Source: Cordylochernes scorpioides | Lineage: Eukaryota > Arthropoda > Arachnida > Pseudoscorpiones > Chernetidae | Assembly: GCA_030710605.1 (NCBI GenBank) | Contig: CP092884.1 | Span: 18,643,483 to 18,707,482, forward strand | Reading direction: 5' to 3' | DNA length: 64,000 bases | Part shown: piece after piece, positions 45,738 to 55,855 of the stretch | How the letters are laid out: each line of letters begins with the position of its first letter | Position numbering within the stretch: the first letter of the stretch is position 1 | Position numbers and translations under genes: made by a program | The notes under the pieces: model-generated | What the model was told of the DNA's origin: nothing | The model's input: only the letters and a program-made list of their open reading frames with translations | The model's database searches: none

Positions 45738-45990
45738 TATATTTTCATTTTTAGGTATAACTGATCTAATTCGCCGTTTAAAATAATTGCTCTTGAAATA
45801 TTTGGTATGTTTTATTTTTATTTATGTATTTTCATTTTTAGATATAACTGATCTAATTCGCCGTTTAAAATAACTGCTCTTGAAATATTTGGTATGTTTT
45901 ATTTGTTTATGTATTTTCATTTTTAGATATAACTGATCTAATTCGCCGTTTAAAATAACTGCTCTAATTCGAAATATTTGGTATGTTTTA
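45738..45990. repeat. ~86-bp tandem repeat, 3 copies
   Basis: aactgatctaattcgccg occurs at 45759, 45846 and 45931 with surrounding tttaaaataactgctctt and gaaatatttggtatgtttta. Lies inside the interrupted Helitron. Confidence 0.85.
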
Positions 45991-46115
45991 TTTGTGTTCA
46001 CTCTATTTCTATTTATTTAAAGTATTATAATTTCCATGTTTCAAAAACCTATTTCAAAAAGGTCGTTAGAAATATGTAAGGCCTGAAATAGCTTTACATG
46101 CGAATATTTATGATG

Positions 46116-46186
46116 CCAAGCGTAGCTTAATGGTTAGGTGTACGGCTTCGTATTTGCACAACCTTGGTTCGAAACTTAGCCTGGGT
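46116..46186 (+). tRNA. Degenerate tRNA-like sequence
   Basis: A-box-like tagcttaatgg at 46123, B-box-like ggttcgaaact at about 46166, and a run of eight T at about 46188. The T stem is partly kept (CTTGG with CTTAG), but the acceptor and D stems pair poorly and the anticodon arm is expanded. Probably a decayed tRNA-derived promoter inside the older Helitron, comparable to those at 18920 and 19274. Confidence 0.4.
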
Positions 46187-46206
46187 GTTTTTTTTATATA
46201 TATATA

Positions 46207-46553
46207 TGTGATATGATCCTGTCGACTCTTCTGTGATATGATCCTGTCGACTTTCAATGTGACAATATAGTGGTAATAATGTGGTGAGGAGAGAAATAAT
46301 CACACGACGAGTTGGAAGTGGAATCTGGAAGCCATCCGAGAGAGAGAAGTAGCGAGAGGGCTGTCCGCTGAACGACCGTCTTGTGTGGTCACCCCCCGAC
46401 TACCAAAATAGTCCCCAGGTGTTGACGGGCGGGCCCCTTTTGCCGCCCCTTTGGAATGTCGTGATCTCTAAAGTGATGCCCTTTAGCTACCCATCTCTCT
46501 CTGGCTGATTCTAGGTTTGTTTTATTAATCCTGGAAGAGCATATATTATGACA
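46207..46553 (-). repeat. 3' LTR of the non-autonomous element
   Basis: 347 bp, near-identical to 48650-48996. It contains two gatcctgtcgactctt-like units at the start, tcaccccccgactaccaaa and gacgggcgggcccctttt. Confidence 0.9.
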
Positions 46554-48649
46554 TATGGCCCCCGTTGAAGAAGGCTGAACATGGTTTGAGTATACTTAAA
46601 GCTGGAGAAGCCAGGAATAGAGAAAATAATTTTACAGTTGAAATTAGTTAAGGTAATAGTGACATAGTTTTATGTAAATGAAATATTGTATAGTACACAA
46701 GTAAATATTATTTACAAGCAGTTTTACAACACCGGAGAGTTTGACATTTAAGGAAATCTTTGAAAATATCAAGGTTATAAAAGGCTATATACAACAAAAT
46801 CTAATGTACTATATGGGAAATGACATTGAGGAGTGTGAACAAGGAGAAGGGGAGTCACAAACACATGATGAAATTCTGAAGATCATTAAGACTGGGGAAC
46901 TCTACACTTTAAGATATTTTCAGGCGGACATGGCAAGGGGAAACTTGGCATGGACTTTCTATGCTATAGGTGTAGAGTATGAGAAATGAGGTTGAGGTTG
47001 GCAATTGTGTGAGCTCAGGACTGAGGTAAATATAGAACTACATACAATGTTAGAACCTTGGCGAACAGGGCGAGGGGAAACTTGCCCTGGGCCATTCTAC
47101 CTTATCTATGTAGTTACTTGTGTAGCGAGTCCGAGGGGAAAAGTCTCGTGTGTAGGTGAGGAAGTCGAATGGACTTATATTTAATTTGCGGAAACTATGC
47201 GCGCACAGTGCCAAAAATTGGGACGAGGACTGCGTTGTCCGTTACAAGTGACAAGCTGCTCGGACACGAGGTGTTTGAACCGTCGTGGGAGCTTGTGCAA
47301 GGCGATGATTTCGCGGTGGGTTGAACGTAAAACCCATGTCTGCGCGAAATGATGACGGACCGGACAGAATCAGCGACGATGTTTAACGTATCTCCGCGTG
47401 GGAAATATCGGAGGTAGGTTATATCGTGCTGGTTTGGACAAGGGACAAACATAGATTTGAAGACAGGGTCCGTGTGGCGAACGTGTGGCGCGAGAAGAAG
47501 GGGCGAACTGTGTCGCTCGATGCAGATTGTTCAAGTGCGAACAAAAAGGGGTTGATAAATATCTAGCGGTTAGTCAATCTGCACCCTGTGACGAACACGC
47601 CATTGGCTAGATGGTGTGGGTCGGTGGATATGCTAGAGATGAACTACGAAATATATTATCATAAATGAAGGGCGAAGGTTAGGATTTTGAAATGACAATA
47701 TAGAAGTTCGATAATTGATTAATCAATAATTTTCTATAAAGGGGAAGGTAGATAAGAGTCACCAAGGGTTGGCTGTAAGCAAGGCTCACGTGATGGTTGA
47801 AATTCCTCGAGGCCTGACTTACAGGGTGAATTTTGAGTCGTTTAGGGAAATAAATTATTTTTCGTGAGCCGTGCTTACAAGTAGAAGAGGTCATATACAA
47901 ATAGGTATACAAAAGTTTAGGTGCTGGAGGCATATTTTTATAGATAAATTGATTATGAAAAATCTATTGTTAATAGTAAAAATCGTAAAGCATTAATAGG
48001 TAGAATTCCTTCTTTTTTTTTAAAGTTACGTTAAAATGGAAATTATTTAATTAAAATATGACGATTGTTAAATTCTACTGGTAAGGTAACTAATTAAATG
48101 AGTTACAAATATCTAGATAAATAATATGGAGAATAAAATCATTGTTAATAGGCGTGGAGAAAATAAATGGAGCTAATTATGTAAATATTGGGACAATTTA
48201 CAAGGAATGACTTATTTAAAGAATGAATGGTAGGAGTTAAAACAGTTACACTCACGAGTTATGTTGGTTTAGGGCGCAGGTAAGTTCATTGAGCTTTGGG
48301 AGAGTTCTGTCTGTGACACTGTGCGTACCAGTGTTGTACATAACAGTAGCGGCAGGGATATGGCGGAGTCTTGTCCATGATGGTGGAAGGTGTCCTGCTC
48401 TGGCACGGAGATCGTTCTTGGGCAGGTCTAGTGCTGGAAGAAGTGGGCGGCAGCTTCATCTCTGTCGTAGGCGATCACTTCTTCGGGGTAACGGTTCAAA
48501 AGTTGGCGAGGAAGGGGTTGAGGGCTCGAAGAGGAGTGGTTACAGTTGAGTTGGGTTTGGTCGATCATCGTGGCTTGGCTTCTTGTTTCTTCATACTCCG
48601 GTATATGAGGGATTCGCTTCCCGGTCAGGTCTTATCCTGTCGACTCTTC
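46554..48649. other. Interior of the non-autonomous LTR element, no genes
   Basis: Frames at 46741-46989 (+) and 47195-47452 (-) are short and lack motifs. 48289-48620 is GC-richer and may be the 5' leader in minus orientation. No capsid, protease, RT or integrase sequence is visible. Confidence 0.5.
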
Positions 48650-48996
48650 TGTGATATGATCCTGTCGACTCTTCTGTGATATGATCCTGTCGACTTTCAA
48701 TGTGACAATATAATGGTAATAATGTGGTGAGGAGAGAAATAATCACACGACGAGTTGGAAGAGGAATCTGGAAGCCATCCGAGAGAGAGAGGTAGCGAGA
48801 GGGCTGTCCGCTGAACGGCCGTCTTGTGTGGTCACCCCCCGACTACCAAAATAGTCCCCAGGTGTTGACGGGCGGGCCCCTTTTGTCGCCCCTTTGGAAT
48901 GTCGTGATCTCTAAAGTGACGCCCTTTAGCTACCCATCTCTCTCTGGCTGATTCTAGGTTTGTTTTATTAATCCTGGAAGAGCATATTTTATGACA
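48650..48996 (-). repeat. 5' LTR of the non-autonomous element
   Basis: 347 bp, partner of 46207-46553. An additional partial gatcctgtcgac-type unit lies just outside its left edge (48634-48649). Confidence 0.9.
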
Positions 48997-49007
48997 TATA
49001 TATATTA

Positions 49008-50754
49008 TTGAAGCAAAGGGAAACAAAGCAAGAGGTCGAAGAGTTTCAAAGGTCTGCCACCGAGATTATGGAAGAGGCGAAAATGAACTTAAGAGGGTGG
49101 AAGTATTCCTTTGATGATACCTCAAGAGAAGAGCCTTTAACCAGAGTTTTGGGGATCGTCTGGAACAAAAGGGAAGATACATTAAAATGTGAATTCCCTG
49201 AAAAGGTGAGCCTTCCCTCAAGATTAACAAAACGAATAGTGCTGTTAGTGGTTTAGCGAATATTTGATCCACTTGGATTTTGTGCTCCAGTACTCGTAGC
49301 ACCAAAATTATTGCTGCAGCGATCTTGGGATTTAAAAATAGGGTGGGATGCACCATTGCCTGAAAGTATGGCTCGTGAGTTTAAAACTTGGTGTGAGCAA
49401 ATGAAATTCATTGATTTAATAGGGATACCTAGATATATGTGGAATGATACTGTGTTCCCCACAGAAATTCACATCTTTTGTGACGCCAGTCAAGTGGCTT
49501 ATGGGGCAGTCGCCTATTTAAGGAGTGATGTGGATGGAAGATGTAATACAACTTTGATATGGAGTAAAGCAAGATTTGCGCCAATAAGAAGGATTACAAT
49601 CCCTCCACTGGAATTGATGGTCATGATACTGGGATCTAGATTGGCCAACTCTATTCACAATGCTCTGAAAAGAAAATGTAAAATAACTCTTTGGTCTGAT
49701 TCATCTACGGCCTTGAGCTGGATAAAGAGAGATATAGAATGGCGGGTTTTTGTAAGAAACAGGGTTAAAGAAATTCAGTCTACTACCAATTTGAACGATT
49801 GGAGGTTCATACCAGGACACTTGAACCCAGCTGATCTTTTGTCTCGAGGATGCTCTCCATGCCAGTTTGTGCGAAGTAGATGGTGGGAGGGCCCCGGGTG
49901 GTTGAAAGAACCTAAAAAATCATGGCCTAAATCGGAGCCTACGATAGATCAGCAGGAAATATGTTCTGAGGAGAAGATTGTGAATACAAATATTAATTTA
50001 AACGTAGATTGTAAGGATTGGTTGTTGAAAAGATCTGACTATCATCTCAACATCAGAATAATGTCTTATGTTTTAAGATTCATAGGGAAACTTAAAAAGC
50101 AGTTCACAGAAAAAGGTCCTTTGACAGTGTCTGAGTTGGAATTTGCAGAAAAGAGACTTGTTGGGGTGATTCAAGAGATGGTGTCTATAGAGAGATTGAG
50201 TTCTATCAAGGGTTTGAAGATCTTTAAGAACTCTGAGGGCCTATGGTGTGTTGAAAGTAAACTTTTGCATGGGCAAGTCCCAGAAGAGTTCAAAACTCCA
50301 GCCATTCTGCCTGGAGGTCATCCCTTTGTGGAACAACTAGTTTGGGAAATGCACACAAAAAAGGGTCATGCAGGAGTTTAATTTATTTTGTCAACATTAA
50401 GGGAAAATTTTTGGATAATCAGGGGAAGAAAAACTATAAAGAAAATCATTAGTAAGTGCATAGTTTGTAAAAGGTTCAAGGAAAAGGCTCTGCAAAGACC
50501 AATGACAGCTCTGCCTGCGAGTAGAATTGGACTTGGAAAACCTTTCCAAAATACTGGAGTTGATTTATTGGGACCTCTTTATTTGAAAGATGGCAGAAAG
50601 GTGTGGGTAGCCGCCTATACTTGCGCGGTCTATCGCGCCATACCTTTGGAATTGGTTGAGAATTTAGAGGCAGGAGCCTTCATGATGGCCCTCCATGGAT
50701 TTATTGGTCGAAGATTTAATTTTGACTATTTCTTTGTCAAAATTGGTAGGAGTA
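49008..50754 (+). pseudogene. BEL/Pao pol: RT end, RNase H, integrase start
   Basis: One frame runs from the LTR boundary to 50754, broken only by TAG at 49254 and TAA at 50379. Blocks: FQRSATEIMEEAKMNLRGWK (end of RT), the Pao-type segment IFDPLGFCAPVLVAPKLLLQ, RNase H motifs EIHIFCDASQVAYGAVAY (Asp), PPLELMVMILGSRLA (Glu) and LWSDSSTALSWIK (Asp), and FIPGHLNPADLLSRGC. Then come the integrase HHCC finger (MHTKKGH with CIVC) and the start of the integrase core (GVDLLGPLY). Gag, protease and the RT active site lie outside, lost on the left; the integrase core ends where an LTR-like sequence begins. Only two stops suggest moderate age. Confidence 0.9.
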
Positions 50755-51207
50755 TGTTGGAAATGATTCAGGAAGACGGCTCTAGATGGCGCGCGCCAAG
50801 GGATGCGCCACAGAGTCCGTCCACGTGACCTTATACGACTATAAAAGTCGCGGCGAAAAAGGTATGAGTTCGGGGGAGAGTAAGAGTGTGGAGATTGGGA
50901 GAGAAAGGGGAATAGTAAAGATTGGAGTGCGCTGAGCCTAATAGAAGTCAGGGAACTCGAGCTCAAGTGAAAAGGCCTGATAAGTTTATAAGAAGCCTGA
51001 AGATAAAATTAAAGGTAAAGAAGATAGTTAAAGAAGACTGAAGTAGAGAAAAGGGCTGTTAAAGAAGCTGAAGCAAGCTTGCCCTAATAGAACGGGATTG
51101 ACCAGATTTAAATTAGTTCATTTTTTTGTATGATTACCATATGTAGAATAAAAACTATATGTTTAAAGATCATCAAATCCGGCTGGTCATTTCCTACCAG
51201 AATAACA
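50755..51207 (+). repeat. Probable solo LTR with TATA box and polyA signal
   Basis: Begins TGTTGGAAATG and ends AGAATAACA, inverted TGTT/AACA ends. It contains a tataaaag box at about 50842 after a GC-rich stretch and AATAAA at about 51149, the U3-R-U5 order of an LTR in plus orientation. It interrupts the BEL/Pao integrase. No clear target duplication was found, so the exact edges are uncertain. Confidence 0.5.
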
Positions 51208-51344
51208 CCAGCCTATCGCTACAGTAATTATTACAATAGTTAGAAAAAACAAGGATTATTTAAATTATTCATTAGTTTATTCATTTGCCTATTATTTAAT
51301 TTCTGAATTCTATTTCTTTTTTACAGCGGTAAACAATGGAAAAA

Positions 51345-52830
51345 ATACTGACTGACTGACTGACTTTCGATTCCGGGCTAATTGTCCAAAAATAGGCATG
51401 GACTTCTAGCCCTCTCTTCATGGCTCTTCATGGCTGCAGACGCGATGTCAGGTGGCAAGGGATCCTAGGATCTGGCGGCAGGAGATGTCTCGCAGGGATG
51501 GTGGAAACGTTGGGCAAGCAGGGGAACAGCGCCAGGGAGCAGAGGGGCAGGAGTCTTGCATAGGCCAGGAATCCAGTAAAAGGTGGCGGGTGGAATTGGA
51601 GGCAGAAGGTTCTTGAAGCCTAGAACTTGAGGGCCCTAGACTTCAGGATGGGGCAGCTTGAGGCTCTCGCCTCGTGCTTGTCTGGGAGGCCCTTTGAGCA
51701 GTAGTTTGCACATTTGGAAGTGCGCTGATCAGCAATGGATGGGCAGGCGCGGCCTTCATGGCCGTCTTCACCGCAGTGGAAGCACTTAGGAGCTCTGGTG
51801 CATTGGGCAGAGTTGTGGCCGAAGCCACAACAGCGGAAGCAGACGCGGACGCGGATGGACTCCTCGAAGTTGAGGATCACTCCATCCACCACGATTCTTC
51901 CGCGAACGCCCAGGGCTCTAAAGGTCTTGATGTCCACCTCGATGAAGGCGGTGCAGGTCCCGTTTCTGCAGGCGCCACGCGCACCACTTTTTCCCCAGGG
52001 AGTTTGCTAACAGCAGCGGTTTCCAGGAAGGTCTCCTCGATTGTGGAGTTGGATGTTTCCTCATCCACTTTGAAGAGGCAGATTCTTGGCAGGATCTCCT
52101 TCTGCTGGCGGACCTTCATTGCTGGCCAGGGAGGACCAGCTTCCCCTTGGTGCGCAGGGAGGCCCAAACGCCTTGGGGGAGAGAATGGGCAGCGCGGACA
52201 GCTTTAAGTATCTCCCTAGGGTCAGCCTGTGGGTGATCAGAGATGACCACTGTGTGGGCCACCGATTTTTTCCCATGGAGGACCACTTGGGCGGCCGCAG
52301 GCTTGGAGACGCGGGAAGGCGCAGGTTTTGTAGGACCTTTCAGGGTAGATCTTTTTGCAGGCGGGTTGGGAGCCTCAGGCTGCTTCCTTTTGGTTGAAGC
52401 AGGAGCAGGCAAGGTGTAGGCAGGCTTCTTGGCAGGGAGGGCAGCAGGAGAAGGAGTGGCAGGCTTGGTGGGGTCAGTCTGGGAGCTGGTTTCCTTGCAG
52501 GAAGGAGCAGGGCAGGTTTGAGTGCCGCGGCAAGCAGTCTTGGGCTTGTTGGCCTCCTCAATTTCGTCCAGCTCTGCGAAGGACTCGAGGGTGTCAGTGA
52601 GGTTCTCTACTTCGACAGCGAGGGCCTTGATTATATCAGTCCGCGAGGCGATGTAGCGGATCAGGTCCTCGTGCAGGGTTTTCAGGGCAGGATGGCCAAT
52701 GGAACCCAAGATGCTGCAGTTGCGTGAGATCACCATCTCATCTTCCCTCTCCAGGTCGGCGACGTTCACGATGGGCTTGTAGGCCTTCTTTTTCTTCTTG
52801 GCAGGAGGCATGTCAAGAGCGGGAATGCAA
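51345..52830 (-). mobile_element. ORF1-only LINE, copy 2, with (CTGA)n tail
   Basis: Related throughout to 26590-28160. On the minus strand: ORF1, the same 3' UTR, the same end caattagcccgg, then a tetranucleotide tail (GTCA repeats, ctgactgactga on the plus strand at 51345-51360). A simple-repeat tail directly after the 3' UTR is how TPRT elements end, so the absence of ORF2 is not a 3' truncation. Confidence 0.75.
51620..52811 (-). pseudogene. LINE ORF1 (three zinc knuckles), copy 2
   Basis: MPPAKKKKKAYKPIVNVADL at 52811 opens 231 codons similar to the protein at 28134. One KPAAAQVV unit replaces the four in copy 1. An internal deletion of about 25 residues near 52120 removes the segment between KGKLVL and RQQK and shifts the frame. 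The rest (RICLFKVDEETSNSTIEET, then TFRALGVRGRIVVDGVILNF, knuckles CFRCCGFGHNSAQC, CFHCGEDGHEGRAC and CANYCSKGLPDKHEARASSC) continues in other frames to a stop at 51620. All three knuckles remain. Confidence 0.82.
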
Positions 52831-53422
52831 AGATGTAACCAGGTAGAGAGCTAGCTGGCAACCAAAAACTGATGAAATATTGGAAAAAAGTTTATTCGAT
52901 TACATCTTATATTTACAACACAACGTTGTCGAATCTATCTATTTCTAACATTATTAAAAATATATAACAACAGTGTAGATAATGTCTTGCCAAAGTGTTC
53001 TCTAATACTAGCACTGGGTACATTTCTGCATTTAAAGATAAATAGGTTAATCTATTGGTCACACAAATAACCGAGACATTTATGAGTTGGTTTATTTTTT
53101 ATATTTATAATTTTAAACTTTTATATATCTAACTGGAGATGCGATACACACAGCGCGAGAAATTAAAGGTTAAACACTGATTTTACACAAAACATAGCTT
53201 CTTTACATTTAAATGTTGAATACATAAAATTTTACATTTAATTTTTTTAAATATTACCAATTTATGACGAATGTTTTTAATGTTTTTTATTTATTTTATT
53301 TTATTTCAATTTAAAGCGCTATGTCCCCCAAGGGACACTTGCGCTGTCATACATGTATGCCTTTACATTTGTCTATACATATATATACAATTAAATAAAT
53401 TAAAATCCTCTGGAGTAACTTG
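52831..53422. other. No gene seen
   Basis: AT-rich DNA between the LINE and the large inverted repeat. No feature supported. Confidence 0.4.
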
Positions 53423-54315
53423 ATAAAGAAAGAAAAATCAAAGATAAGGAGGATAAGTTTCTTTTATGAACAAATGATCAAGCTTTCGGGCACAAAGTCG
53501 CCCTTCTACAGGAATAAAATTATACAAAATCAAGATTCGTCTATATATATACAAATATTTAGCATAAATAATAAATAAATATTAGAAAATAGAGAGATAA
53601 CATTTAAGTTTTATGTCTGATGTACGAATCAGGTAAATCAAGTGAGAGTCTCGTGTCTCGAGTGTAAGGCCTTAACAAATTATTTTTAAGAGATAAAATT
53701 TATATTTTATGTGTGATATACAAAATAAATAATAAGAGAAATGTGAATATAATAGCATCAATAGGCACATTGATATTCCGGATCTTTATAACGAAATATT
53801 TTCATAAGCTGTTAATACAACAACTTATTGATTTTTAACTAGCAGATTATACCAAATATTAGCATATTCACATTTCTCTTATTATTTATTTTGTATATCA
53901 CACATAAAATATAAATTTTATCTCTTAAAAATAATTTGTTAAGGCCTTACACTCGAGACACGAGACTCTCACTTGATTTACCTGATTCGTACATCAGACA
54001 TAAAACTTAAATGTTATAAATGAAGAAAATTGTACCATTTTTTCCTGTGGAAGGGCCGCTTACGCCCGAAAGCTAGAAACGTTTTTCCCAATAAAAGAAA
54101 CTCATCCTTTTTGATTCTATGCGTATTACATTAAATGTTATCTCTCTATTTTCTAATATTTATTTATTATTTATGCTAAATATTTGTATATATATAGACG
54201 AATCTTGATTTTGTATACTTTTATTCCTGTAGAAGGGCGACTTTGTGCCCGAAAGCTTGATCATTTGTTCATAAAAGAAACTTATCCTCCTTATCTTTGA
54301 TTTTTCTTTCTTTAT
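53423..54315. repeat. Large inverted repeat with hammerhead-like cores
   Basis: 53423-53750 is the reverse complement of 53864-54315 once a 113-bp insert (54018-54130) is set aside; the spacer is 113 bp. Each arm has, near its outer end, a stem-forming block agaagggcgactttgtgccc followed by gaaagc, resembling a hammerhead stem II with GAAA. The preceding bases are CTGTAGA rather than CTGANGA, so the catalytic A6 is missing. The cores read outward, as in the 32384-32893 foldback. Confidence 0.85.
54018..54130 (+). mobile_element. 113-bp insertion with an 11-bp duplication
   Basis: TTAAATGTTAT occurs at 54007-54017 and again at 54131-54141, while the opposite arm has it once. The insert contains its own hammerhead-like block: cctgtggaagggccgcttac, then gcccgaaag. 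A small element thus inserted into a larger element carrying a similar block. Confidence 0.8.
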
Positions 54316-54928
54316 ATATATACAATAATTTTAGGCCGTGAATAGAATAGTCATATGATGTTAAAAATGAAAGAAAAAAAAAAAACGAGAAAGACCTGTG
54401 TACAAAAGAAAGAAGTGTCTGGCAATATGTACAATAAGGATAATATAAAAATCAGTTTCTTAAAAGATATTTGTTGCTATATATTTTAAAATATTTCTAA
54501 AAAAGGCATTGAATTTAATATAGATTTCTTTACTGGAAATAAAAACACTTGGATCTGTTACTATTGTTTTTAATTTTTTTTTTTCAATGTTTGCTATTAT
54601 ATAAAATTTGATTTATTACTCTGTTTAGTTTTTTTTTCTTTCAAACTTTGTTGTAAATATCTGGATACAATTTTCTCTAAAATATCTACTTTGATTTTAT
54701 ATAACGTAAATAAATAATGTAATTTTTGCACCGAGCATATATAAGCATATATTTTTCGAGTCAATTTTAAAATTTATATATTTACTATTTTAAAGGGTCA
54801 CCTTCCAATTGCCATTTTTATATTCGACAACTTTGTTACGTAACTAAACGTGATTTCGGGAGCATTTGAAAACTAATATAAGCAAAGGCAGAGAATGGGA
54901 AATTTTTAAGACTTAATCATTGCTTATT
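54316..54928. other. Upstream region of the PPTC7-like gene
   Basis: AT-rich non-coding DNA. It probably includes the promoter and 5' UTR of the gene beginning at 54929, but no TATA box or initiator can be assigned with confidence. Confidence 0.35.
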
Positions 54929-55163
54929 ATGTACGCTCTTGGAAGGCACATAACTCGATTTATTGTGGGTATACAAAATGCCTTAAACTCTGACAGTGTA
55001 AGTGTTGTAAGAAGAAAGCATGAAAGAGATTTAAGATTTTTAACTGTAAGCACTGGATTTCCGAAAGATTGGAATGGATTCAATTCGCCTTCAATACTAA
55101 AACGTGGTCAATTCGGGGATGATGCTTGCTTTATTGCAAAATACAAGAATGCGGATGTATTAG
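54929..55163 (+). CDS. PPTC7: PPTC7-like protein phosphatase, first coding exon
   Basis: MYALGRHITRFIVGIQNALN opens the exon. It continues with FLTVSTGFPKDWNGF, SILKRGQFGDDACFIAKYKN and ADVLG, closely matching the start of PPTC7 proteins (LVTASCGFGKDF, KKGACYGDDACF, ADVLG). GDDACF carries acidic metal-ligand residues of the PP2C fold. PPTC7 is a mitochondrial matrix PP2C-type Ser/Thr phosphatase linked to coenzyme Q synthesis and mitophagy control; the basic hydrophobic N-terminus fits a targeting peptide. ATG 54929 was chosen because an upstream ATG in frame is absent. The exon ends after 78 codons plus one base, before GTAAGT, so the intron is phase 1, splitting the codon after LG. The next exon (VADGVGGW) is not found to the right, so the first intron exceeds about 8.8 kb or the gene is broken. 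Confidence 0.85.
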
Positions 55164-55169
55164 GTAAGT
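55164..55169 (+). promoter_or_regulatory. 5' splice site GTAAGT
   Basis: The exon ends ...gtattag and GTAAGT follows, the consensus metazoan donor. Reading through would meet TAA within two codons, consistent with an exon edge. Confidence 0.85.
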
Positions 55170-55670
55170 AATGCAAGTTTTTAAAATTTGCATGTAAAAT
55201 AGGATTATTTTTAAAAACACTTGTGTAAATACTGTACAAAAGTGTCCATTCATTGTTTGGTTATAGTCTTGGATAAGTACCAATTAAATGGCAAGTTTTC
55301 AAACATTATTCTACCAGAGTAGTTAAAACCAAGCAAAACTGTAAAACAAAGAAAATTTAGAATGCATAAACATAGACTTGGCAATAAGGAAGCAGAGTAA
55401 ACTGTGTTTAGCTAACAACTTCTTGTTGATGTAAAAAGCGTATTTCTTGATTGGCTGACGGGAGCATTTGTCAGAATGATGGTGGTGGCATTTCTTTCCT
55501 CTTCTGATCTACACAGCATTCATGATAGCGTCTGAACAATGGGAATTAATGAGGAATAATGACTCATTGACTAAATGATATGAAAATATTTTGAAGAAAT
55601 TACTTGTACTCTATAAAATAACTTTATATATAATTTAAGCACATGATAAAGCACAATTTGGATTATAGAT

Positions 55671-55855
55671 TATAATAAAAGAAAATAAGACCTAATCCAA
55701 ATAATTTATTAGTGTGTGACGTTTTGGCAACAACATTGTCACCATCATCAGACAAAAGAATGAAAAAAAAAAATCTGATGATGGTGACAATGTTGTTGCT
55801 GAAACGTCGCACACTAATAAATTATTTGGATTAGGTCTTATTTTCTTTTATTATA
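55671..55855. repeat. 82-bp foldback with hammerhead-like cores
   Basis: 55671-55752 and 55774-55855 are inverted copies around a 21-bp A-rich spacer. Right arm (plus): CTGATGA, a stem GGTGACAA/TTGTTGCT with G-U pairs, GAAAC and a GTC triplet. Left arm (minus): the same with GGTGACAA/TTGTTGCC, but AAAAC in place of GAAAC. The 5' strand of stem I is missing in the right arm, so neither is a complete ribozyme. Confidence 0.75.

Larger units (their letters stand above)
44455..46195 (+). mobile_element. Older Helitron interrupted at its 5' end by another Helitron
   Basis: If 44461-45377 is removed, 44455-44460 joins 45378 to give TCTATATATATATAAATCAA, a typical Helitron head preceded by A, continuing with tgtttgtatgtttgtttg. 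Downstream are an 86-bp tandem repeat and a tRNA-like sequence. The hairpin/CTAG end is not found before the LTR at 46207, so the 3' end is lost. Confidence 0.7.
46207..48996 (-). mobile_element. Non-autonomous LTR retrotransposon, 2.8 kb
   Basis: LTRs 46207-46553 and 48650-48996 are both 347 bp and nearly identical, bounded TGTGATAT...TTATGACA on the plus strand. On the minus strand a purine tract (aacgggggccata) lies just before the left LTR, where a polypurine tract should be. That gives minus orientation. Flanking tatat on both sides may be the target duplication, though both sides are low complexity. The 2.1-kb interior has no gag-pol motif. The gatcctgtcgac subrepeats and the sequence next to the LTR resemble the Gypsy element at 11956-17811, a likely helper family. 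Confidence 0.82.

Noticed and set aside
53423-54315. Calling the blocks in the large inverted repeat as hammerheads
   Set aside because: All three copies read CTGTAGA or CTGTGGA; the essential A6 is T, so only resemblance is claimed.
55774-55855. A complete hammerhead ribozyme in the right arm of the small foldback
   Set aside because: Core CTGATGA, stem II, GAAAC and GTC are present, but the upstream strand is poly-A and cannot form stem I.
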